Below, one piece after another: positions 1 through 5,984 of a stretch of 5,984 nucleotides of DNA. The stretch's first letter is position 1. The number at the start of each line of letters is the position of its first letter. The position numbers and the translations under genes are program-made. Source of the stretch: Acidobacteriaceae bacterium (GTDB lineage: Bacteria; Acidobacteriota; Terriglobia; Terriglobales; Acidobacteriaceae); the NCBI GenBank assembly GCA_030039895.1, contig JASHUR010000040.1, positions 1 to 5,984 on the forward strand, read 5' to 3'. The notes under the pieces are model-generated. The model did no database searches. It saw only the letters and a list, made by a program, of their open reading frames with translations, and had not been told where the DNA came from.

Positions 1-2
1 CA

Positions 3-467
3 TTCCTCGGCGACTTTCTCCCCATGCCCGCGAACCCTCCCATTACGCAGGACATGATGAAGTCCGCCGCAGGAGCATGGCTGATGCTGGTTTTCGGGCT
101 CACGGCCGCTCCCATGCTTGAGGAGCTGGCTTTCCGCGGGTTTCTTCTACCGGGGCTTATCAACTCTTTTCGCTGGTGCGCCGACCATAGAATCCTCCCG
201 CAGCCGGCAGCCGACCGCATCGGCATCCCCATTTCCATTTTGCTCACGAGCATTGGATTTGCGTTCATGCACTCGCCGCAGGTTTCGCACGCGTGGGGGC
301 CGCTGCTGCTGATCGGCATTGTGAGTGTGGTGCTTTGTATAGTGCGGCTTGTCATGAACTCCGTCGCGGCCGGGGTTATCGTGCACGCAGCCTACAACTT
401 CACTCTCTTCGCCGGGGTTCTCTACCAGACCGGCGGCTTCCGGCATCTGGATAAGCTGACGAGCTAA
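3..467 (+). CDS. CPBP (CAAX protease/bacteriocin-processing-like) intramembrane metalloprotease, 5'-truncated
   Basis: This is the C-terminal part of a CPBP (Abi/Rce1-like) membrane endopeptidase. The frame is open to the left edge (it reads FLGDFLP before the first ATG at 24), so the true start is very probably outside the window and ATG 24 is an internal Met. Counting from that Met, the three family motifs are all present: EExxxR (E33, E34, R38 in APMLEELAFRGF), FxxxH (F79-H83 in FAFMHSPQ) and HxxxN (H121-N125 in HAAYNFTLF). These are the expected catalytic or metal-binding residues. Hydrophobic stretches at about 18-30, 69-82, 93-110 and 113-133 fit inner-membrane helices. Family members cleave prenylated proteins, or process or resist peptides; many bacterial ones have no known substrate, and nothing here names one. 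pyrE begins 20 bases after its stop, which suggests a shared transcript. Confidence 0.9.
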   Translation, partial: FLGDFLPMPANPPITQDMMKSAAGAWLMLVFGLTAAPMLEELAFRGFLLPGLINSFRWCADHRILPQPAADRIGIPISILLTSIGFAFMHSPQVSHAWGPLLLIGIVSVVLCIVRLVMNSVAAGVIVHAAYNFTLFAGVLYQTGGFRHLDKLTS

Positions 468-487
468 CCATCTACAATCGGTAATTG

Positions 488-1090
488 ATGACTACCGACC
501 ATCGCACTGCCCTGCTCCATCTGCTCGCTCGCATCTCCTTCAAGCTGGGCGAGTTCACACTCTCGTCCGGAGGCAAGAGCGACTACTACATCGACTGCCG
601 CACCACCACGCTGCACGCCGAAGGTGGACGCCTTACGGGACTCGCGATTCTCGAGCTGCTCCACCAGCAGAAGCTGCACCCTGCGGCTGTCGGCGGGCTT
701 ACGCTAGGCGCCGATCCAATCGTCTCCAACCTGGCAACGGCCAGCGCCTGGCGCGCTCAGCAACATCCCAGATCGCCGCTCATTCACGGCTTTCTGGTCC
801 GCAAGGCCGAGAAGGCCCACGGGACCGGCCGCCGCATCGAAGGATTTCTTGAGACAGGCGCGCCCGTGCTCATTGTCGATGATGTCTGCACCACCGGCGC
901 CTCCACCATTACTGCGATTGAGGCTGCGAGAGCTGCCAGCATGAACGTGATCGCCGCCATATGTCTGGTCGAGCGCGAAGAGGCCAACGGCCGTCCCGCC
1001 GTCGAGGCCGCCTGCGAAGCCGCGCCTTTCTTTAGTCTCTTCACCGCTCGCGAGGTTCGCGCCGCACACATTGCTCAACTTGCCCTGTAA
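488..1090 (+). CDS. pyrE: Orotate phosphoribosyltransferase
   Basis: PyrE joins orotate to PRPP to give orotidine 5'-monophosphate, the fifth step of de novo UMP synthesis, in the cytoplasm. The protein is 200 residues, close to the family's usual 190-220. Visible motifs are the N-terminal SGGKSDYYID segment (27-36), the flexible catalytic loop RKAEKAHG (105-112, with the Lys and His that act on PRPP) and the PRPP-binding signature VLIVDDVCTTGAST (127-140, with the paired Asp 131-132). I chose ATG 488; a TTG lies directly before it (485) and would add one residue. No clear Shine-Dalgarno sequence precedes either codon, so translation may be coupled to the upstream protease gene, which ends 20 bases earlier. 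A strong stem-loop begins 8 bases after the stop. The assignment to PyrE rather than another phosphoribosyltransferase rests on the loop, the N-terminal segment and the length. Confidence 0.96.
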   Translation: MTTDHRTALLHLLARISFKLGEFTLSSGGKSDYYIDCRTTTLHAEGGRLTGLAILELLHQQKLHPAAVGGLTLGADPIVSNLATASAWRAQQHPRSPLIHGFLVRKAEKAHGTGRRIEGFLETGAPVLIVDDVCTTGASTITAIEAARAASMNVIAAICLVEREEANGRPAVEAACEAAPFFSLFTAREVRAAHIAQLAL

Positions 1091-1094
1091 ACAG

Positions 1095-1129
1095 AAAAAT
1101 CCCCGGACCCGTCAGCGGGGTCCGGGGAT
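1095..1129 (-). terminator. Intrinsic terminator of the OmpA-like gene, in the convergent gap with pyrE
   Basis: A perfect 12-bp GC-rich stem pairs 1099-1110 (ATCCCCGGACCC) with 1118-1129 (GGGTCCGGGGAT) around a 7-base loop. Directly beside it at 1095-1099 is a run of five A, which is a T-tract when read on the minus strand. The stem starts 20 bases after the minus-strand stop at 1150. On the plus strand no T-run follows the hairpin (GCAGGCGGAGG), so for pyrE it would serve as a weak terminator or a 3'-end stabiliser rather than a classical Rho-independent terminator. Confidence 0.88.
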
Positions 1130-1149
1130 GCAGGCGGAGGAGAAGCCTT

Positions 1150-1911
1150 TTACTGTTGGGCTGGGTTGGCGAGCATGCTGGTCTGTGCAGGTGCTGTAGG
1201 CTCCTGCCCCTTCATGTTCGACAAGAGTTGAATCTCGACCCTGCGGTTCTTGGCGCGCCCCTCTGAGGTGTGGTTCGAAGCTACGTATTCATCCTTACCG
1301 ATCCCGATAAGGTAAAACTTGTGCGGCGGAATCCCATACTTCGACGCTAGGTACTGGACCACCGAACGTGCCCGGCGCTGGCTGAGGTCGTAGTTGTATG
1401 CAGCGGAACCGACCGAATCCGTTCCGCCGGTCACCTCAACAATGTAACCCTTGGTTCCGTTCAGCTGCGCCGCAAAGTCGTCCAGCTCTTCCTTGTCCCC
1501 ACGCGTCAGGATCGCCTTGTTAAAGGCGAAGTGTACGCTGGTTTCGGCTACCTGGCTGTAGTCGTCAAGATTTGCGACCACGCTCTTGAGCGAATCCGCC
1601 TGATTAATGGCCTCCTCAGCCGACTGGTGCGCCTGGCTGGCAGCCTGGCTGGCCGTCTGCGCCTGCTGACTGGCCTGGTTGGCGGAACTTTGCGCCTGCT
1701 GGACGCCCGCCTGCGCGCGCTGGTCCACGTCATGCAAGTCACGATTGTTTTTTGCCGTTGCATCATCCAGCTCGTTCGTATGTTGGATCAGCGGCTCGGT
1801 CTGGCTGCGCACGTAATTCTTGGTTGTGCATCCTGTGGCGAATAAGAGTGAAATCGTCCCCACTGAGAAAACCGCAAGCACCGCTTTCCTATGCAATCCT
1901 TCGTAGATCAT
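1150..1911 (-). CDS. OmpA-family peptidoglycan-associated lipoprotein with Ala/Gln-rich coiled-coil stalk
   Basis: A 253-residue envelope protein. Residues 1-27 form a signal peptide: charged start (HRK), hydrophobic core VLAVFSVGTISLLF, and a lipobox-like ATGC giving lipidated Cys28. Residues 44-116 are Ala/Gln/Ser-rich and predicted helical, a likely coiled-coil stalk recalling Lpp. Residues 125-230 are an OmpA C-terminal-like domain with TGGTDSVG, YNYDLSQRRA and GRAKNRRVEI. By spacing, D165 and R180 match the Asp/Arg pair (D271 and R286 of Acinetobacter OmpA) that binds diaminopimelate in peptidoglycan. The inferred role is tying the outer membrane to the cell wall. There is no beta-barrel, so it is not OmpA proper; it is closer in layout to Pal, but no Tol genes are nearby, so I give no symbol. 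The frame is open upstream to a GTG at 1977, but ATG 1911 is preferred: it gives a clean signal peptide and has GGAG nine bases upstream. Confidence 0.92.
   Translation of the reverse strand: MIYEGLHRKAVLAVFSVGTISLLFATGCTTKNYVRSQTEPLIQHTNELDDATAKNNRDLHDVDQRAQAGVQQAQSSANQASQQAQTASQAASQAHQSAEEAINQADSLKSVVANLDDYSQVAETSVHFAFNKAILTRGDKEELDDFAAQLNGTKGYIVEVTGGTDSVGSAAYNYDLSQRRARSVVQYLASKYGIPPHKFYLIGIGKDEYVASNHTSEGRAKNRRVEIQLLSNMKGQEPTAPAQTSMLANPAQQ
1631..1654 (-). repeat. 12-bp tandem duplication in the coiled-coil coding region
   Basis: GCCTGGCTGGCA (1631-1642) is followed directly by GCCTGGCTGGCC (1643-1654), 11 of 12 bases identical. On the minus strand the two units encode neighbouring Ala-Ser-Gln-Ala-type tetrads in the stalk. 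Looser CTGGCC/CCTGGTTGG copies continue to about 1684. The unit is a whole number of codons, so gain or loss of a copy would keep the frame and only change stalk length. Confidence 0.75.
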
Positions 1912-2216
1912 CGCGTCGAACTCCGTATCTGGGTATATGGGTGGAACCCTGCATTGCGGGCAACACCTCAGCCGCACCTGAGTGGCTTATGTAGAAAGGT
2001 GTTTGCACACCCTTCCTGCCTCGTTGTCTGCATTGAGGTGAGCAACAAGCGTGCCAAACCATATAGTTCCAATATTTGTCTTATTTAAAAGCACTTATGT
2101 CTAGCTCCGGCCTGCCGAGGCTCCTCCCAATTTTGCCCACCACGTATTTTTTACGCGCTCAAGACGGCAACCTGCGCGCAACGCCCATAGACCCTACACT
2201 ATGAGAGAGCCTCCCG
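1912..2216. promoter_or_regulatory. Divergent intergenic region between the lipoprotein gene and uvrC
   Basis: This 305-base gap has no convincing gene and must carry start signals for both flanking genes. Its clearest feature is an AT-rich patch at about 2059-2100 in an otherwise GC-rich window, a sensible place for promoters. For the minus strand a weak pair is TTGCCC (complement of 1958-1963) with CATATA (complement of 1934-1939), spacing 18. For uvrC a weak -10-like TACACT lies at 2195-2200 without a matching -35 box, and it sits very near the start codon. A GAGAG stretch at 2203-2209 is the only ribosome-site candidate for uvrC. Small inverted repeats (for example GGTGT-TTGC-ACACC at 1998-2011) are too short to call. 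I see no riboswitch, and no SOS box that I could defend. Confidence 0.45.
1921..1924 (-). promoter_or_regulatory. Shine-Dalgarno site deciding the lipoprotein start
   Basis: On the minus strand GGAG (within ACGGAGTT) lies nine bases before ATG 1911. The in-frame upstream GTG (1977) would add 22 residues, including a CCPQC stretch, ahead of the signal peptide and so spoil it. Together these points favour 1911. Confidence 0.7.
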
Positions 2217-4133
2217 ATGGACCTCCACGAGAAAATCCGGTCATTGCCCACAGGCCCCGGCGTTTACCTCTATAAAAACGCCGAGGATGAGGTCATCTAT
2301 GTCGGCAAGGCCAAGAACCTCCGCTCCCGCGTCCGTTCGTACCTGCTGGAAGCCTCACAGGCCAATGCGAAGACCGGCTCGCTAATGCGTGAAGCCGTGG
2401 ATGTTGATTACATCCTGGTCGATAACGAGCACGAAGCCCTGGCCCTTGAAAACAACCTCATCAAGCAGCGCAAGCCGCGCTTCAACGTTTTGCTGCGCGA
2501 CGACAAGACGTATCCGTACGTCAAGCTGACACTGGGAGACCGCTATCCGAAGGTCTTCGTCACGCGCCGCCTGCGGAAAGACGGCAGCGCTTACTACGGC
2601 CCCTACTTTCCCGGTAATCTTGCCTACCGGATTACCGAGCTGATCCATCGCAGCTTCCTCATTCCGAGCTGCAAAGTTGACCTCTCACGCTACCATCCCC
2701 GACCGTGCCTGCAGTACTATATCAAACGCTGCCTTGGCCCCTGTGTCGAAGGGCTCACCACGCCCGAAGCCTATCGCGAAGCCGTTCGCGATGCCCAGCT
2801 CTTCCTCGAAGGCCGCGTTGCTGATCTTGAGAAGTCGATCCATAAACGCATGGAGGAGGCTGCCGCTTCCGAGCAGTATGAGCTTGCCGCCAAATACCGT
2901 GACCTGCTCATCACGATCAGCCAACTTCAGGAAAAGCAGCGCATCGCATCCGCGGAAAATGACGACGCCGATGTCTTCGGCTATCACTATGAAAATGGAA
3001 TGCTGGCTGTCAACCTCTTCCATATCCGCGCGGGTAAAATCGTGGACCGCCGCGACCTCTTCTGGGAAGACCTGCAGGAACTCATGCTCGAGTCCGACGA
3101 AGAGAGGCCAGAAGCCGAAACCTTGCCCGCGGAGGCACTTGCGCTCACGTCGTTCGAGGCCGGGGCCTTCTTCTCTGCCCTGCTCAAGCAGCTCTATATT
3201 GACCAGCAATATGTTCCGCGCAACATCTACTTGCCCGTGGACTTCGCCGATCGCTCCGTGCTGGGAACACTGCTTGCGGAACGGAGTGGTCATCGCGTTG
3301 AGATCGCAGTGCCGCAGCGCGGAGACAAGCGTTCCCTAGTTGATTTGGTCGGGCAGAATGCGCGCCAGAGCTTCGACCAGCGCTTTCGCGTCCTGCAGCC
3401 TTCGCAGCGCGCCATACAGGAGTCATTGCAGGATGTACTCATGCTGCCGGAATTGCCGAAGCGGATTGAGTGCTTTGATATTTCGCACATCCAGGGCGCA
3501 GAGACCGTTGCCTCAATGGTCGTATGGGAAAACGGCGCGATGAAGAAGTCGGATTACCGCAAGTTCCAGATCAAGTCTGTCGAAGGCGTCGATGATTTCG
3601 CCTCCATGCGCGAGGTGGTGACGCGCCGCTACCGTCGCCAGCTCGACGAGAAGCGCCCCATGCCCAGCCTCATCCTCATCGACGGTGGCCTAGGCCAGCT
3701 CCATGCTGCGGCGCAGGCGCTGGAAGAGCTGGGTCTTACCACACAGCCACTGGCATCCATTGCCAAACGCGAAGAGATTATCTATCTGTACGGGCAGGAA
3801 GATGAGCCCGTTGTGCTTGAGCGCCGTTCGCCGGTGCTGCACCTGATACAGCGCGTCCGCGACGAGTCGCACCGCTTTGCCATCAGCTACCACCGTAAGC
3901 GCCGCGAGATACGCGACCGCGATTCTGAGCTGCTGGCTGTTCCCGGAGTCGGAGCGCGCACCCGCACCCGCCTGCTTGAACACTTCGGAAGCCTGCGCAG
4001 CATCGCACAGGCTGATGTGGAAGCGCTCACTGCCGTCGTCCCGCGAAAGACCGCGGAGGCCATCCATGTATACTTCCACGCAAGCGAGACTGAGTCGGCG
4101 GCCGTGTTAACCGTACTCAACAGCCGCTCTTGA
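2217..4133 (+). CDS. uvrC: UvrABC excinuclease subunit C
   Basis: UvrC makes both cuts flanking a DNA lesion in nucleotide excision repair, after UvrA/UvrB have marked the site. The 638-residue protein is of usual length (about 600-640) and complete. Residues 12-90 are the GIY-YIG nuclease for the 3' incision: GVY 15-17, YVG 28-30, R38 and the metal-binding E78 in LALENNLIK. Four cysteines, C152, C164, C172 and C176, have the same spacing as the Fe-S ligands known in E. coli UvrC. A UVR motif at about 203-240 (EQYELAAKYRD) contacts UvrB. Residues 415-555 form the RNase H-like 5' nuclease with D421 (FDISH), D489 (LIDGG) and H552 (SHRF). Helix-hairpin-helix DNA-binding elements follow at 570-622 (VPGVGARTRTRLLEHFG). 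ATG 2217 gives the canonical MDLHEKIRSLPTGPGVYLYK-type N-terminus; the ribosome site is weak (GAGAG, about 7 bases upstream). The neighbouring genes have no evident repair role. Confidence 0.99.
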   Translation: MDLHEKIRSLPTGPGVYLYKNAEDEVIYVGKAKNLRSRVRSYLLEASQANAKTGSLMREAVDVDYILVDNEHEALALENNLIKQRKPRFNVLLRDDKTYPYVKLTLGDRYPKVFVTRRLRKDGSAYYGPYFPGNLAYRITELIHRSFLIPSCKVDLSRYHPRPCLQYYIKRCLGPCVEGLTTPEAYREAVRDAQLFLEGRVADLEKSIHKRMEEAAASEQYELAAKYRDLLITISQLQEKQRIASAENDDADVFGYHYENGMLAVNLFHIRAGKIVDRRDLFWEDLQELMLESDEERPEAETLPAEALALTSFEAGAFFSALLKQLYIDQQYVPRNIYLPVDFADRSVLGTLLAERSGHRVEIAVPQRGDKRSLVDLVGQNARQSFDQRFRVLQPSQRAIQESLQDVLMLPELPKRIECFDISHIQGAETVASMVVWENGAMKKSDYRKFQIKSVEGVDDFASMREVVTRRYRRQLDEKRPMPSLILIDGGLGQLHAAAQALEELGLTTQPLASIAKREEIIYLYGQEDEPVVLERRSPVLHLIQRVRDESHRFAISYHRKRREIRDRDSELLAVPGVGARTRTRLLEHFGSLRSIAQADVEALTAVVPRKTAEAIHVYFHASETESAAVLTVLNSRS

Positions 4134-4199
4134 CCGTCTATCCTTCTTTTACGGAACTTCTCCGGCGGCTCTTCGTATCAGTTTGCAGCGTTCGCGCCT

Positions 4200-5825
4200 A
4201 TGAGCACATCAACTACGCATTCAGCACTTCTTGACTCTGCAACTGCCGACCGCAGTCTTACGCGCTCGTTCCTCTGGCTTTGCACGGCGTTCGCATTGCT
4301 CAAGCTGGCCATTCAGGTCGTAGGAAATATCCTTGCCCAGCATGCCGGGTACGGCATCTTTCGCGATGAGATGTATTACCTCATGTGTGGACGGCACCTG
4401 GCCTTTGGCTATGTCGATCAACCCCCGATGGTCGCGCTTCAGGCACGTGTTACCGAGCTGTTTTTCGGTTTCAATCATATGTGGTCGCTGCGGCTCATCT
4501 CCGCCATTGCCGGAGCGGTCAAGGTCTTCCTTACGGGGCTCATCGTTCGCGCTCTTGGCGGCAATAAGCGCGCCGCTGCGCTCGCCATGCTGGGGGTGAT
4601 CCTTGCAGGGGTATACCTTGGCATCGACGGATACCTCTCCATGAATTCGTTTGAGCCGGTCTTCTGGATGACCTGCGCACTTGCCCTGATTCATATCGTC
4701 CAGGCCAATGCCGTCGAGCCACGCGCCCAGAGCGTCATTCGAAACTGGTGGATCGTCTTCGGTTTCAGTGCCGGGCTGGGGCTGGAAAACAAGGACAACA
4801 TTGTCTTCTTTCTCATTGCTGTGCTCGTTGCGTTGCTCATCGTTCCCGAACGCCGCGTTATGCGCAGCCGCTGGTGCGCTGTCGCCATTGCGCTGATCGT
4901 CGCTATTGCCCTTCCCAATCTTCTCTGGCAGATCCACTATCACTTTCCCACCCTCGAATGGCTGATCGACGTCAAGAAGAGCGGCAAAGACATTAAGCTG
5001 TCGCCTCTGCAATTTCTGCTCGGCCAGCCTGTGATGCTCAACCCGTTGACACTGCCGCTCTGGTTGAGCGGGCTGATATGGTTCCTTATCGCGAAGACTG
5101 CGCGCCCCTATCGATTTCTGGGCGTGCTTTACCTCATCTTTTTGCCCATGATGATGGCGCTGAACGCCAAGGACTACTACCTCGCGCCAATCTATGTCGT
5201 CTACTTTGCCGCGGGAGGTGTTTGTTGGTTCGGCTGGATGCGCGATGTTGGCTGGCGCAATGTAGCCGGTGCGGTCTATGGCGTCCTGCTCCTCCTTATG
5301 TTCATCCGTAGCGTACCTTTCTCCATCCCGGTGCTTCCGCCGCGCCAATTCATCGCGTATGAGCAAAAGATTGGCTTTAAGCCCAAGGACTCCGAGGTCC
5401 ATGCACCCACTGCTTTGCCCCAGTTTTATGCCGACCGCTTCGGCTGGCACGAGATGGTCGAGAAGGTTGCACGCATTTACAACTCGCTGCCGCCCGACCA
5501 GCGCGCTGTCACCGGTATCTTCACCGGCAATTATGGAGAGGCCAGCGCCATTAACCTCTTCGGTCCGAAGTACGGCCTGCCTGTCGCCATCAGCGGCCAT
5601 CAGAACTACTGGATATGGGGCCCTCACGGATACACGGGCCAGGAGATGATCATCATCAACGGCGCTACCCTCGCCGAAATGAAGCCCTACTATGATTCCT
5701 GTGTGATCGTAGGTCAGCTCGACGCTCAGTGGTCCATGCCATGGGAAAAGGGCCCGATCTTTCTTTGCAAGGGACGGCGCCAGACTTACGCCTCCGACTG
5801 GAACGACTTAAAGTTTTACCGCTGA
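4200..5825 (+). CDS. GT39/ArnT-like membrane glycosyltransferase
   Basis: A 541-residue polytopic inner-membrane protein of the glycosyltransferase 39 (PMT/ArnT-like) group, which moves a sugar from a polyprenyl-phosphate donor to an acceptor on the outer face of the membrane. The first periplasmic loop carries the family's acidic pair in FRDEMYY (D56, E57; the Asp is the expected catalytic residue), followed by LAFGYVDQPPMVAL. I count about ten or eleven hydrophobic segments, roughly at 23-45, 97-120, 124-145, 152-170, 181-198, 200-217, 224-243, 284-299, 304-321, 328-346 and 352-372. Residues about 375-541 form a soluble domain with conserved-looking stretches YNSLPPDQRA, GNYGEASAINLFGPKYGLP and SGHQNYWIWGP. 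Acceptor and sugar cannot be read from sequence; lipid or protein glycosylation are both possible. ATG 4200 lies 66 bases after uvrC without a clear Shine-Dalgarno site or an intervening terminator, so read-through from uvrC is plausible. Confidence 0.9.
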   Translation: MSTSTTHSALLDSATADRSLTRSFLWLCTAFALLKLAIQVVGNILAQHAGYGIFRDEMYYLMCGRHLAFGYVDQPPMVALQARVTELFFGFNHMWSLRLISAIAGAVKVFLTGLIVRALGGNKRAAALAMLGVILAGVYLGIDGYLSMNSFEPVFWMTCALALIHIVQANAVEPRAQSVIRNWWIVFGFSAGLGLENKDNIVFFLIAVLVALLIVPERRVMRSRWCAVAIALIVAIALPNLLWQIHYHFPTLEWLIDVKKSGKDIKLSPLQFLLGQPVMLNPLTLPLWLSGLIWFLIAKTARPYRFLGVLYLIFLPMMMALNAKDYYLAPIYVVYFAAGGVCWFGWMRDVGWRNVAGAVYGVLLLLMFIRSVPFSIPVLPPRQFIAYEQKIGFKPKDSEVHAPTALPQFYADRFGWHEMVEKVARIYNSLPPDQRAVTGIFTGNYGEASAINLFGPKYGLPVAISGHQNYWIWGPHGYTGQEMIIINGATLAEMKPYYDSCVIVGQLDAQWSMPWEKGPIFLCKGRRQTYASDWNDLKFYR

Positions 5826-5921
5826 GGCCCGGGCTGTCACTTTGCTACCAGAACTTCCCTTTCGCGGCCGGATCATGGGATAGGCTAGAAAGACCACACA
5901 CTCTCCCGGAGCCGATCCGCA
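5826..5921. other. Short intergenic stretch after the glycosyltransferase gene
   Basis: About 96 bases with no supported gene. I find no stem-loop with a T-tract after the stop at 5825. The segment GATAGGCTAGAAAG at 5879-5892 is locally AT-richer and could include a -10 element for the next gene, but no -35 partner is visible. Confidence 0.4.
5908..5911 (+). promoter_or_regulatory. Shine-Dalgarno site for the gene at the right edge
   Basis: GGAG (in CCCGGAGCC) stands ten bases before the TTG at 5922. That frame has no ATG or GTG between its upstream stop (TAG, 5886-5888) and this TTG, so the ribosome site supports TTG as the start. Confidence 0.45.
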
Positions 5922-5984
5922 TTGAGCAGCGCCGCCCAAACGCCGTCTCGAACGACCGCCTTCGAGCTGCCTCGTGTGCTCGGC
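5922..5984 (+). CDS. Start of a probable APC-type permease, cut by the right edge
   Basis: An open frame begins at TTG 5922 and runs off the window after 21 codons, reading M-SSAAQTPSRTTAFELPRVLG if TTG is the initiator. A short polar tail followed by ELPRVLG is typical of the residues just before the first membrane helix in amino acid-polyamine-organocation (APC) permeases, where the next residues usually read like xxDAxxIxxGxxIGSGIF. Support is the GGAG ten bases upstream and an in-frame stop at 5886-5888. The helix itself lies outside the window, so the family call is inference from seven residues and could be wrong. The existence of a gene start is somewhat safer than its identity. Confidence 0.45.
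   Translation, partial: MSSAAQTPSRTTAFELPRVLG

Noticed and set aside
704..1078. Minus-strand open frames opposite pyrE
   Set aside because: They overlap a well-supported pyrE and show no motif; the Gly/Ala-rich translation is typical of a shadow frame.
1912..1977. N-terminal extension of the lipoprotein with a CCPQC stretch, which could hint at a zinc site
   Set aside because: The extension would put 22 residues before the signal peptide, starts at GTG, and is bypassed by ATG 1911 with a good Shine-Dalgarno site. The cysteines are most likely chance translation of leader DNA.
2685..3293. A 202-codon minus-strand open frame opposite uvrC
   Set aside because: It is antisense to an unambiguous uvrC, has no family signature, and starts and stops arbitrarily within that gene.
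4134..4199. Possible terminator between uvrC and the glycosyltransferase gene (CGGA-ACTTC-TCCG)
   Set aside because: The stem is only 4 bp and is not followed by a T-run, so it is too weak to call.
4221..5627. A 468-codon open frame on the minus strand opposite the glycosyltransferase gene
   Set aside because: It lies wholly inside a gene with clear family motifs. Its translation is hydrophilic, rich in D, E, H, Q and R, without recognisable domains, as expected from the complement of a membrane-protein gene with GC-biased codons. No ribosome site or context supports it.
5821..5984. A minus-strand open frame crossing the right edge
   Set aside because: Its translation is low in hydrophobic pattern, has no motif I recognise, and runs into the 3' end of the glycosyltransferase gene. 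The plus-strand reading has a better ribosome site.
1..5984. CRISPR arrays, insertion sequences, attachment sites, tRNA or rRNA genes
   Set aside because: I saw no regularly spaced repeats, no transposase or integrase motifs, no flanking inverted repeats and no tRNA-like cloverleaf. Six protein genes account for most of the window.

Overview
The window looks like ordinary chromosomal core from a GC-rich, diderm bacterium. I infer a member of the Acidobacteriota (Terriglobia/Acidobacteriaceae-like). The inference rests on remembered similarity of the UvrC, OmpA-like lipoprotein and GT39 proteins to acidobacterial homologues, not on a search. A lipoprotein with an OmpA-type peptidoglycan-binding domain implies an outer membrane. 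I see no insertion sequence, phage gene, CRISPR array, tRNA or rRNA.

Layout, left to right. (1) The 3' part of a CPBP-family intramembrane protease gene enters from the left edge and ends at 467 (+). (2) pyrE (orotate phosphoribosyltransferase, pyrimidine synthesis) follows 20 bases later on the same strand, 488-1090, probably in the same transcript. (3) A perfect 12-bp stem-loop (1099-1129) separates pyrE from a convergent minus-strand gene. Its T-tract lies on the minus-strand side, so it is best read as that gene's intrinsic terminator. (4) The minus-strand gene (1911 down to 1150) encodes a lipoprotein with an Ala/Gln-rich helical stalk and a C-terminal OmpA-like domain. (5) A 305-base gap (1912-2216) separates this gene from divergently oriented uvrC and must hold promoters for both; it contains an AT-rich patch at about 2059-2100. 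(6) uvrC (2217-4133, +) is complete and has every expected catalytic and Fe-S residue. (7) A membrane glycosyltransferase of the GT39/ArnT-like class (4200-5825, +) lies 66 bases after uvrC. (8) The last 159 bases hold a short non-coding stretch and probably the first 21 codons of another plus-strand gene, starting at a TTG (5922) behind a GGAG ribosome site. Its N-terminus resembles the start of APC-type amino acid permeases.

The genes do not form one pathway. They are housekeeping functions: nucleotide synthesis, nucleotide excision repair, cell-envelope anchoring, membrane glycosylation and membrane proteolysis. I found no sign of a new multi-gene system. The points worth a second look are small: start-site choices, the one-sided terminator, the stalk-plus-anchor lipoprotein and the truncated gene at the right edge.
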